Of a stretch of DNA of 64,000 nucleotides, positions 19,355-27,153 are shown piece by piece. A program made the position numbers and the translations under genes. This stretch comes from Saccharopolyspora erythraea NRRL 2338. GTDB taxonomy: Bacteria > Actinomycetota > Actinomycetes > Mycobacteriales > Pseudonocardiaceae. The notes beneath the pieces were generated by a model. It made no database searches. It saw only the letters and a list, made by a program, of their open reading frames with translations, and was not told where the DNA came from. The DNA lies in NCBI RefSeq assembly GCF_000062885.1, contig NC_009142.1, positions 620,001 through 684,000 of the forward strand. The letters run 5' to 3'. Within the stretch, counting starts at the first letter, position 1, and each line of letters begins with the position of its first letter.

Positions 19355-20779
19355 GTGTCCACTTCGGACCACACGCCCGGCGGGCAGCCGGGGCCCCCGG
19401 CCGGACGGCCGTGGAGCGGTGGCGCGACCGAACGCCCGCCGTGGGAGAAGGACGCCGACACCACGCAGCGCATCCCGCCCGTCCAGGACACGCCCGCGGG
19501 GCAGCAGAACACCGGAGCGCACCAGCAGAGCCCGGCGGTGGGGCAGCAGAACCCTGCGGCGGGGCAGGGCTCGGCGAAGGGGCAGCAGCCATCGCCGGGG
19601 CCGCCGCAAGGCTCCGCGACAGGACAACAGAACCCTGCGGCGGCGCAGCAGCAGTCGCCGTCGGGCCAGCAGCCGGTGACTCCTCCGAACGCACCGTCGG
19701 GACGCCAGGGCCCCTCGGCTCCAGGCCCCGCCGGTCCGCCCGCCCCGGCCGCGTCAGCGCACCGCGGTGCCGTTGCGCCGCCGTCCCAGCAGCCGACCGT
19801 CCGGCACGCGCCGTCGCAGCAACCCACGGTGAAGCACCCCGTCCGGCCAGGGGCCTTCGCGTCGCCGCAGCACGAGCATCCGCCGCCCCGACCGCCATCG
19901 TCTTCGGCCAAGTCGCATGACCTGGTCGGTCGCGTGCCGCACGGCGACTCCGCAACTCGCCGCTTCGGTCGTGCGGTGGTGCGCGCCTTCTCCAGCACGA
20001 AGCAGCCGCGCGAGTTGGAGGAGATCCTCACCGCGGTCCAGGCGCCGATCACCACCGGCCGCCGGATCGCGGTGACCTCGGTGCGCGGCGGCGCGGGCAA
20101 GACCGCGGTGGCCGCGATGCTCGGTTCGGTGTTCGCCGGCAGGCGGGCTGAGCCGGTGCTCGCGGTGGATGCCGACCCGGACGCCGGTTCGCTGTCCTGG
20201 CGGCTCGGCGTCGAGTCGGCGATGACGCTGCCGGGGCTGGCACCCGCCCTCCAGACCGCCAGTGGTCAGGACCTGTCCAGCGTCGACCGGTTGTTGCCGC
20301 GCACCTCGCGCGGTCTGTGGGTGGTGCCCGGTGGAGGAGCCGCGCAGCCGCAGCTCGCACGCGATGTCACGCGTGCGCTGTCGCGCCTGTTCGCGGTCGC
20401 CGTGCTGGACTGCACGACCGGTATGAACAACCCGGCGGCCGGCGCGGTGCTGTCCGACGCGCACGCCGTGGTCGTGGTCGCGCCCGCGAGCCCGGACGGT
20501 GTGCGCACCACCGCCGAGGCGCTGACGCGCATCGGCCCGGCCGCGCTGCAGCACGTCGTCGTCGCGCTCAACGCGGTCGACCGCACCGGCGCGGCCGCGC
20601 TGCGGACCAAGCAGGCGCTGTCGCTGTTCTCCCAGCTCGGGCTGCCCGCAGTGGTGCTGCCCCACGACCGCCACGCCGGTGCGGGCGGCCCGATCGACCC
20701 CGGCAGGCTGGCCGAACCGACCGTCACCGAGGTTTCCAGGCTCGCCGCGTGGTCGCTGCGCCGGGCCAGGCCGCTGTAG
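19355..20779 (+). CDS. Pro/Gln-rich MinD-like ATPase of the type VII system (EspI-like)
   Basis: A 474-aa protein. Residues 1-190 are disordered and rich in Pro, Gln, Gly and Ser with repeated GQQNP and GQQSP units. Residues 225-474 are a SIMIBI/MinD-type ATPase with a deviant Walker A RGGAGKT (244-250), AVDADPDAGSLS and VVVVAPASPDGVRTT. ESX-1 EspI has the same plan: a long proline-rich N-terminus then a MinD-like domain. The likely role is ATP-dependent control of secretion. GTG 19355. Confidence 0.82.
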   Translation: MSTSDHTPGGQPGPPAGRPWSGGATERPPWEKDADTTQRIPPVQDTPAGQQNTGAHQQSPAVGQQNPAAGQGSAKGQQPSPGPPQGSATGQQNPAAAQQQSPSGQQPVTPPNAPSGRQGPSAPGPAGPPAPAASAHRGAVAPPSQQPTVRHAPSQQPTVKHPVRPGAFASPQHEHPPPRPPSSSAKSHDLVGRVPHGDSATRRFGRAVVRAFSSTKQPRELEEILTAVQAPITTGRRIAVTSVRGGAGKTAVAAMLGSVFAGRRAEPVLAVDADPDAGSLSWRLGVESAMTLPGLAPALQTASGQDLSSVDRLLPRTSRGLWVVPGGGAAQPQLARDVTRALSRLFAVAVLDCTTGMNNPAAGAVLSDAHAVVVVAPASPDGVRTTAEALTRIGPAALQHVVVALNAVDRTGAAALRTKQALSLFSQLGLPAVVLPHDRHAGAGGPIDPGRLAEPTVTEVSRLAAWSLRRARPL

Positions 20780-20834
20780 TGACCGCCGTGGCCACCGTTA
20801 CCACCGCACGACCCGCACGTCCGAAGGAGGCGCA

Positions 20835-23800
20835 GTGACGACCCGCCTGGTCCACCGGCCTGCGCGCACTGTGCGTCCGCTCGGCGGTGAGGACCCGCTG
20901 GACATAGACCCGCCGCCGCTGCTGCCGGAGGGAAAGACGGCAGCGGGTGTGCAGGGGCTCCTGCCGATGGCCGGTGCCGCGGCGTCGATGACGATGATGA
21001 TGTTCTTCCGGGGCAGCGGCTTCGCAGCGCTCGGCGCGGTCGTCATGCTGGTGTCGGTCTGCGCGGCCGCGCTGTTCTACTTCACCCAGCGCGGTCAGGC
21101 CACCCGCAAGCGCCGCCAGCAGCGCGAGCGCTACCTCGACCACCTGGAACAGCTCCGCGACGACCTGCGGGACTGGGAACAGGACTTCCAGCGCCGCGCC
21201 TCGGTGCCGGACCCACCGGTCGGCAGACTGCTCGACCTGGTGCACGATCCGGCCCGGTTGTGGGAGCGGCGCCGCGGCGACACCGACTTCCTGCTGGTGC
21301 GCGTCGGCACCGGGCACCAGCCGGTGCGGGAGCTGCGGATGCGCGTCGAGGGCACGCCGGTCAACCCGCCGGACTCGTTCATGCTGGCCGAGGCCAACGC
21401 CCTGCGCCGCCGGTTCGGCACCGTCCCGCACCTGCCGCTGCGGGTGAACCTGGACCGCGCGGGCGACGTCTCGCTGATCGGGGAGGGCCGCGACGCGGTC
21501 CTCGGCGCCGCCCGCACGCTGATCGCGCAGGTCGCGGCCATGCACGCACCCGACGACGTGATGATCGCCGTGATCACCCCGCCGGAGCGGGAGGCGGACT
21601 GGGCGTGGGTGCGGTGGCTGCCGCACGCGCTGGGCCGCGCGCACATCGGCCCCGGCGGCCCGCAGCCGCTGTTCGCCCCCGACGCCGCGGCGCTGGCCGC
21701 GCTGCTGGCCGACGACCTCACCGACCGCGCGACGCGCGCGGCGCAGGCGTTCCGCCACGGCTCGGGTGCGGCCGAGGCGGTGACGCGCTCGCGACTGCTG
21801 GTGATCGACGACGCCTTCGGCGACGTGGCGCGGAAGCTGCCGACGCCGGACAAGGGGGTCGGGCTGGACCGGCTCGGCGTCACCGTGCTGCACCTGCTGT
21901 CCAACCGGCTGCACGAGCCGAGCGAGATCTCCAGCCGGGTGACCGTCGGGGAGCAGGTCACCGTCGAGCAGACCGAACCGCGCGCGATGCGCGCCGGCAC
22001 CCTCGAACCGGCCTCGCACGCGTTCGCCGCCGGACTGGCCCGCGAGCTCGCGCCGCTGCGCCTGTCGGCCGACTCCTACGACGACGGTTCGGGCACCCCG
22101 CCCGCGGACTTCCTCCAGCTCCTGGGCATGGAGGATCCGGCGAAGCTCGACGTCGATCGGATGTGGGCGCAGCGCGGCGAGCGCGACTTCCTGCGGGTGC
22201 CGATCGGCGTCACCGCGCTGGGCAACGCGACCCTGCTCGACCTGAAGGAGTCCGCGCAGCTCGGGATGGGTCCGCACGGGTTGTGCGTCGGCGCGACCGG
22301 GTCGGGCAAGAGCGAGCTGCTGCGCACGCTGGTGCTCGCTCTGGTGGCCGCCCACTCACCGCGGCAGCTCAGCCTCGTGCTGGTCGACTACAAGGGCGGC
22401 GCGACGTTCGCGCCGTTCGAGAAGCTGCCGCACACCGCGGGCCTGATCACCAACCTGGAGTCCGACTCCTCGCTGGTCGAGCGGATGTACGCCAGCCTCG
22501 ACGGGGAGGTCCAGCGCAGGCAGCAACTGCTGGCCGACGCGGACAAGAGCGTGGACATCACCCAGTACGCGATGCGCCGGGCCGCCCTGGGCGAGCCGGA
22601 AGAACTGCCGCCGTTGCAGCACCTGTTCGTGGTGATCGACGAGTTCGGCGAGCTGATGACGGCGAAGCCGGAGTTCATCGAGCTGTTCCTGCGGATCGGC
22701 CGCATCGGCCGGTCGATCGGTGTGCACCTGCTGCTGTCGAGCCAGCGGATCGAGGGCGGCAAGCTCCGCGGGCTGGAAACCTACCTGTCCTACCGGCTGG
22801 GGCTGCGGACGCTGTCGGAGATGGAGAGCCGGACGGTGCTGGACACCCCGGACGCCTTCCACCTGCCGCCGCTGCCCGGCGCCGGCTACCTCAAGGTCGA
22901 CACCAGCGTGTACGACCAGTTCAAGTCCGCCTACGTGTCGGGTCCGGTCGCCGAGCCGGAGGAAGCCCGTCCCGTCGAGACCGGGGCACCGCGAGTGCTG
23001 GCCATGCCCCGCTACGGCTCGCCGGACGAACAGGAGCAGACCGACCACCCGAAGGCGACCCGGCGCACGATCGGCCCGACCTTGCTGTCGACCATCGTCG
23101 AGCAGTTGGAGGGCGCTGCCGAACCCGTCGCACCGGTCTGGCTGGAGCCGCTGCCCTCGGCGGTCACCCTCGACCAGGCCGCGGGCGGCTTCGACGTCAC
23201 GGTGGACGGCCTGCGCCTGCGGGACACCGGCGCGGCGGGCCTGCCGGTGCCGATGGGACGGCTGGACGACCCGGCCCGGCAGTGGCAGGGCACCTGGACG
23301 CTGGACCTGTCGTCGGCGGGCGGCAACCTGCTGGTCCTCGGCGGTCCGGGTGCGGGCAAGACCACCGCGCTGCGGACGCTGGCGCTGGGACTGGCCTGCG
23401 CGCACCGCCCCACCGACATCGGCATCTACGGCATCGACCTGCTCGGCAGCGGCATGCGCGCGCTGGCCGACCTGCCGCACGTCGGTGGTGTCGCGGGCCG
23501 CGACGACCGGGAGCGCATCCGGCGCACCGTCGACGAGCTGCACGGCATGCTGTCCGAGCGCGAGCGGCTGTTCCAGCGCAGGCAGGTCGACGACATCGCG
23601 CAACTGCGCGGGAAACCGGCCGAGCTGCCCTGCACCGAGGTCGTGCTGCTGATCGACGGCTACGGCCAGCTCGCGGGCGAGTTCGAGGCGATCGAGAGCC
23701 GCGTGCACGACCTGCTCGCCCGCGGCGGCCGCTACGGCATCCACGTCGTGGCCACCGCGCGCCGGTGGAACGAGGTGCGCGGCGCCCAGCAGGTCGGCTT

Positions 23801-24755
23801 CGGCAACCGCATCGAGCTGCGGCTGACCGACCCGGCGGAGTCGAGCATCGACGGCAAGCTCGCCCGCGCCGTCGGCGCCAAGCAGCTCGGCAGGGCGCTG
23901 ACCACCGACAAGCTGTTCGCCCAGGTCGCACTGCCCCGGCTGGACTCCGTCCCGGACCCGGCGGGCTCCGGGCTGCCGGAGGCCGCCGCACTGGTGCGCA
24001 GCACCTGGACCGGACCGGTGCCGCCGCCGATCCGGGTGCTGCCCGCGGTGCTCGACCCGAGGGAGCTGCCCGCCACCGACCGCGGCACCGTCGCGCTGGG
24101 ACGCTTCGAGAACGACTTCGGCGCGGCGAACCTCGACCTGTTCGGGCGCGACCAGCACCTGCTCGTCCTCGGCGACACCGGAACGGGCAAGACGAACCTG
24201 CTGAAGCTGGTCACCTCGACGCTGGTGCGGCAGTACCCGGCGGAGGAGATCGTCTTCGCGGTGTTCGACCCGCGGCACGGCCTGGAAGGTCTGGTGCCCG
24301 AGGACCACCTCGGCGGTTACGCGAGCAACCACGCGCTGGCCAACCAGCTCGCGCAGGCGGTGTCGCAGGAACTGGTCAAGCGCGGGTCACCGGACCACCC
24401 GGCGGGGCCCAGGATCGTGCTCGTCATCGACGACTACGACGTCCTGGCCGCCTCCGGCAGCCAGCCTCTCGCGCCGTTCGTGCCCTTCCTGGCGTCGGGC
24501 CGGGACCTCGGGCTGCACGTCGTCATGACCCGGCGCGTCATGGGGGCCGCGCGCGGGCTGTTCGAGCCGTTCACCATGGGTGTCAGGGAATCGGGCTGCC
24601 TGAGCCTGCTCATGTCCGGCGACCGCTCGGAGGGGCAGCTCTTCCCGGGCGTGCGCCCGACGACGCTGCCGCCGGGACGGGCCCTGCACGTCCGGCCCGG
24701 CGACCAGACCCGCACCGTGCAGACCGCATTCCTGGATTACCTGGAGGAGTCGTGA
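20835..24755 (+). CDS. eccC: Type VII secretion ATPase EccC (three FtsK/SpoIIIE domains)
   Basis: A 1306-aa motor protein. Two membrane segments lie near residues 45-85. Three ATPase domains follow, with Walker A motifs GATGSGKS (486-493), GGPGAGKT (about 836-843) and GDTGTGKT (about 1113-1120). Domain one also has VLVDYKGGATF and VVIDEFGEL. Fusion of EccCa and EccCb in one chain is the usual actinomycete form outside ESX-1. It recognises substrate tails and powers export. GTG 20835 follows AAGGAGGCGCA. The stop overlaps the GTG of a 16-codon frame. Confidence 0.95.
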   Translation: MTTRLVHRPARTVRPLGGEDPLDIDPPPLLPEGKTAAGVQGLLPMAGAAASMTMMMFFRGSGFAALGAVVMLVSVCAAALFYFTQRGQATRKRRQQRERYLDHLEQLRDDLRDWEQDFQRRASVPDPPVGRLLDLVHDPARLWERRRGDTDFLLVRVGTGHQPVRELRMRVEGTPVNPPDSFMLAEANALRRRFGTVPHLPLRVNLDRAGDVSLIGEGRDAVLGAARTLIAQVAAMHAPDDVMIAVITPPEREADWAWVRWLPHALGRAHIGPGGPQPLFAPDAAALAALLADDLTDRATRAAQAFRHGSGAAEAVTRSRLLVIDDAFGDVARKLPTPDKGVGLDRLGVTVLHLLSNRLHEPSEISSRVTVGEQVTVEQTEPRAMRAGTLEPASHAFAAGLARELAPLRLSADSYDDGSGTPPADFLQLLGMEDPAKLDVDRMWAQRGERDFLRVPIGVTALGNATLLDLKESAQLGMGPHGLCVGATGSGKSELLRTLVLALVAAHSPRQLSLVLVDYKGGATFAPFEKLPHTAGLITNLESDSSLVERMYASLDGEVQRRQQLLADADKSVDITQYAMRRAALGEPEELPPLQHLFVVIDEFGELMTAKPEFIELFLRIGRIGRSIGVHLLLSSQRIEGGKLRGLETYLSYRLGLRTLSEMESRTVLDTPDAFHLPPLPGAGYLKVDTSVYDQFKSAYVSGPVAEPEEARPVETGAPRVLAMPRYGSPDEQEQTDHPKATRRTIGPTLLSTIVEQLEGAAEPVAPVWLEPLPSAVTLDQAAGGFDVTVDGLRLRDTGAAGLPVPMGRLDDPARQWQGTWTLDLSSAGGNLLVLGGPGAGKTTALRTLALGLACAHRPTDIGIYGIDLLGSGMRALADLPHVGGVAGRDDRERIRRTVDELHGMLSERERLFQRRQVDDIAQLRGKPAELPCTEVVLLIDGYGQLAGEFEAIESRVHDLLARGGRYGIHVVATARRWNEVRGAQQVGFGNRIELRLTDPAESSIDGKLARAVGAKQLGRALTTDKLFAQVALPRLDSVPDPAGSGLPEAAALVRSTWTGPVPPPIRVLPAVLDPRELPATDRGTVALGRFENDFGAANLDLFGRDQHLLVLGDTGTGKTNLLKLVTSTLVRQYPAEEIVFAVFDPRHGLEGLVPEDHLGGYASNHALANQLAQAVSQELVKRGSPDHPAGPRIVLVIDDYDVLAASGSQPLAPFVPFLASGRDLGLHVVMTRRVMGAARGLFEPFTMGVRESGCLSLLMSGDRSEGQLFPGVRPTTLPPGRALHVRPGDQTRTVQTAFLDYLEES

Positions 24756-24802
24756 TCCGAACTGTCGCGGAGGCGTTGCCGAGCTGGTCGGTGGCGTCGT
24801 GA
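24752..24802 (+). CDS. Possible 16-residue coupling ORF
   Basis: GTG at 24752 overlaps the eccC stop and is preceded by GGAGG at good spacing. The frame encodes VIRTVAEALPSWSVAS and its stop overlaps the GTG (24799) of the next gene, which lacks a clear ribosome binding site. The arrangement suggests that ribosomes pass through this mini-frame to reach the next gene. A peptide function is not implied. Confidence 0.4.
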   Translation: MIRTVAEALPSWSVAS

Positions 24803-25149
24803 CCTTCGACATCGTGGCCCTGTGCCGCGAACAGCCCGGCCCGGGAGCGATGCTCGCGGCGATGCGAGCCGCCGGTGCGGAACTGCGCGTCAACACCATC
24901 GACGAGGCGCAGCTCATCCAGCTCTACCACGAGGACGGGCGGCTGATGATGACCACCGAGGGAGCGCGGCTGGTGCAGGTGCGCGGCGAGGTGCGGCGGC
25001 TGCTCGGGTTCGACGAGGACGTGCCGCACCCGGTGTGGTGGGTGGAAACCCGCGCACCCGGCGGCGACCCGGAAGCCGAGGCGGCGGCCCGGCGCTTCAC
25101 CCAGGCCCTTGTCACCACGTCGGGAGGTGTGTCGTGGTCGACGCGCTGA
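24799..25149 (+). CDS. Type VII-linked protein of unknown function (116 aa)
   Basis: A 116-aa soluble protein, VTFDIVALCREQPGPGAMLA at the start, with a WWVETRAPGG motif near residue 76. No membrane segment. It is embedded between eccC and the 323-aa gene, overlapping the latter by 16 bases, so it belongs to the same operon. No family recognised; substrate-chaperone or assembly roles are possible but unproved. Confidence 0.7.
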   Translation: MTFDIVALCREQPGPGAMLAAMRAAGAELRVNTIDEAQLIQLYHEDGRLMMTTEGARLVQVRGEVRRLLGFDEDVPHPVWWVETRAPGGDPEAEAAARRFTQALVTTSGGVSWSTR

Positions 25150-26105
25150 CCGGGCATCCCGCCGCCGACCGGGAAACCGCCGAGGCGATCGTCGTCGAGC
25201 AGGACCGCCGGGTCGTGCCGCTGTCGAGCTGGCTCGCCGACGCGGCGGTGACGGCGGCGGCGGGCGGACGGGTCCTGCAGGTGCTCACCCCGGCCCGCAG
25301 CCGCATCACCTACCCGCTCGAACTGCTGATCACCGACGGCCACGCGCAGTGGGTGGTGCGCGACGGCGTCGAGCGCTTCCGCGACGGGATCACCGGCGAA
25401 CCGCTGCGCTGGAACGGCGCGCGCTTCACCGCCGCCGAAGGCCCCGCCGCCCCGCCGGTACCGACCCGGTCGGGGAGCCTGGAGGTGCAGATCACCACCC
25501 TGCACGCGGCCGACAACGCCCTCCAGCTCGGACTCAGCACCGAGGCCGCGATGCGCGCACTCGTGGGTGCCGCACCCGCGGGCTGGGGAGTCGTCGAGCC
25601 GGCGTCGGAGCCCTGGTCGCCGCGCGAGCTGACCCGGCACTGCCACGACCGCTCGCCCGAACCCACCAACGTGGTCGTGGTGGGCGGTGAAGGCGAGCCG
25701 GCGGCGGTCGGGTCGCTGGAGGTGACGCGGGTCGACACCGGCGTGCGGGAACGCCTGCGGCTGGCGGGACCGGCGAGCACCGCCGTCGGCCAGGACGCCA
25801 TCGAGGACCTGGCGGCGGCGGTGGCGGGCAAGGCGCGGTCCATGCTGGTGGCCTCCCACCCCGGTCGCCTCGACGGACTCCGCTGGCACACCCCGACCAT
25901 GCCCGCGCTGCCCTACGGCATCCTGGTCGGCCACCAGGTGGTGCAGCAGCGCGGTGTCGAGCACGCCCAGTCCGCCCCGGCCGCGCGCGTCCGCATCCTC
26001 GGCCTCGACCGCGGGCGCGCCTGCTGGTGCCGCCTCGACGGCGGGCAGAAGGCACCGTACGAACTGCTCACCGACGTCCTGCGCCACTTCGGCCTGCCGG
26101 ACTAG
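25134..26105 (+). CDS. Type VII-linked protein of unknown function (323 aa, possibly DUF6177-like)
   Basis: A 323-aa soluble protein. The GTG at 25134 has GGGAGG six bases upstream. The first half has a YPLELLITDGHAQWVVRDG block, the second NVVVVGGEGEP, LPYGILVGHQ and a C-terminal LTDVLRHFGLPD. Proteins of this size and position occur in actinomycete type VII loci and have been catalogued as domains of unknown function; DUF6177 is my best guess, from memory. It is the last gene of the rightward operon, ending four bases past the convergent HD gene's stop. Confidence 0.7.
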   Translation: MVDALTGHPAADRETAEAIVVEQDRRVVPLSSWLADAAVTAAAGGRVLQVLTPARSRITYPLELLITDGHAQWVVRDGVERFRDGITGEPLRWNGARFTAAEGPAAPPVPTRSGSLEVQITTLHAADNALQLGLSTEAAMRALVGAAPAGWGVVEPASEPWSPRELTRHCHDRSPEPTNVVVVGGEGEPAAVGSLEVTRVDTGVRERLRLAGPASTAVGQDAIEDLAAAVAGKARSMLVASHPGRLDGLRWHTPTMPALPYGILVGHQVVQQRGVEHAQSAPAARVRILGLDRGRACWCRLDGGQKAPYELLTDVLRHFGLPD

Positions 26106-26542
26106 ATCCCGAGAAGTGCTCGCATGTGCGCGTACTTGCCGGTCAGCCGTTCGCGCGTCTGCTCGTCGAGAGCCGCCAGGCGGGCCGGGTCGGCGTTGTG
26201 CGCGAGGTCGGCTTCCTTGACCAGCCGGGCGCCGGGCGTCGCCAGGATGCGGGCGGCGTAGTCCTCCGGGGATTCGCCGGTGCGTTTGGTCAGGGCCAGA
26301 ACGATGTCGACCGTCTGCGGTGCGAGCGGTGCCTCGCACAGCCACTGCTCGCTGAGCGCGTAGTCCTCCACGGCGTCGTGCAGCCACGCCGCCGCGATCT
26401 GCTCCTCCGACCCGCCGCGCGCCCGCACCCCGTCCGCGACCGCCGCCAGATGCTCGGCATAGGGTCGCCCGGCCTTGTCGACCTGCTCCGCGTGCGCCCG
26501 CCGGGCGACCGCTTCGACTTCGGCGAGGTCCATCAGCCCCAC
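26102..26542 (-). CDS. HD-domain phosphohydrolase-like protein
   Basis: A 146-aa protein with an HD-type metal site: a His in YAEHLAAVAD, the His-Asp pair in WLHDAVED, and a distal Asp region (EADLAHNAD). It resembles the small RelA/SpoT-type hydrolase or metal-dependent phosphohydrolases. It lies downstream of the candidate immunity gene; since the toxin carries a RelA/SpoT-like domain, a role in removing its product is conceivable but untested. GTG 26542 follows GTGAGGTAA; ATG 26533 is an alternative. Confidence 0.75.
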   Translation of the reverse strand: MGLMDLAEVEAVARRAHAEQVDKAGRPYAEHLAAVADGVRARGGSEEQIAAAWLHDAVEDYALSEQWLCEAPLAPQTVDIVLALTKRTGESPEDYAARILATPGARLVKEADLAHNADPARLAALDEQTRERLTGKYAHMRALLGI

Positions 26543-26556
26543 TGCTTACCTCACGT

Positions 26557-27147
26557 CTACGACTGGGCGAGCTTCGAACGGATCCTCCTGACGAACTCGG
26601 CCGCCTCACCTGGAGTGATCTCCACTTGCTCGTCGTCGTTGTGCCCGAGTTCGTACTTGCGGAAGTAGTCAGTCGGCTCCCACCGCAGGTTCCGGGTGAA
26701 GACCTCGTCGGTGGTGTTGCCCGCCGCGGTGCGACGGCGCAGGACTCCGCTGGGATTGCTGCGGGTGCGACCGGGAGTGAGCAATCCGTAATAGGTGACC
26801 TCGGTGACCGGTTCCGCGCCGCCGGAGGACCACCAGCGCTCACCGTCGGCGACCGCCTTCACGTAGTCCTCGACGGCGGGCATGGTCGGCGCCCAGTGGA
26901 CCGGCGAGCCGTCCTTGGGAACGACGATCCCGCCGCTCATCAACCCGTCAGCGGGATTCCCGCTGTCGATGGCCCGCACCGTGTCCACGGCGAAGGTCTC
27001 GGCGATGTCGAAGTCCCGCGTGACCTCGTCCCGGACCGCGATCGGCCCCAGCTTCGGGTGGCTGATCTCCTCCCCGAAGTGGCGCACGAGGAACTCGTGC
27101 AACCTGTGCCGGGCCTCCGGGCTACCGCTGTGCGGCGCCTGCGACAT
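26557..27147 (-). CDS. Candidate immunity protein for the adjacent toxin (196 aa)
   Basis: A 196-aa acidic soluble protein, MSQAPHSGSPEARHRLHEFL at the start, with GGIVVPKDGSPVHWAPTMPA and RNLRWEPTDYFRKYELGHND further on. It starts six bases after the toxin stop on the same strand, the usual position of an immunity gene after a polymorphic toxin. I do not recognise the family. ATG 27147 is preferred over TTG 27153 because GGGAGA lies nine bases before it. Confidence 0.7.
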   Translation of the reverse strand: MSQAPHSGSPEARHRLHEFLVRHFGEEISHPKLGPIAVRDEVTRDFDIAETFAVDTVRAIDSGNPADGLMSGGIVVPKDGSPVHWAPTMPAVEDYVKAVADGERWWSSGGAEPVTEVTYYGLLTPGRTRSNPSGVLRRRTAAGNTTDEVFTRNLRWEPTDYFRKYELGHNDDEQVEITPGEAAEFVRRIRSKLAQS

Positions 27148-27153
27148 CGTCAA

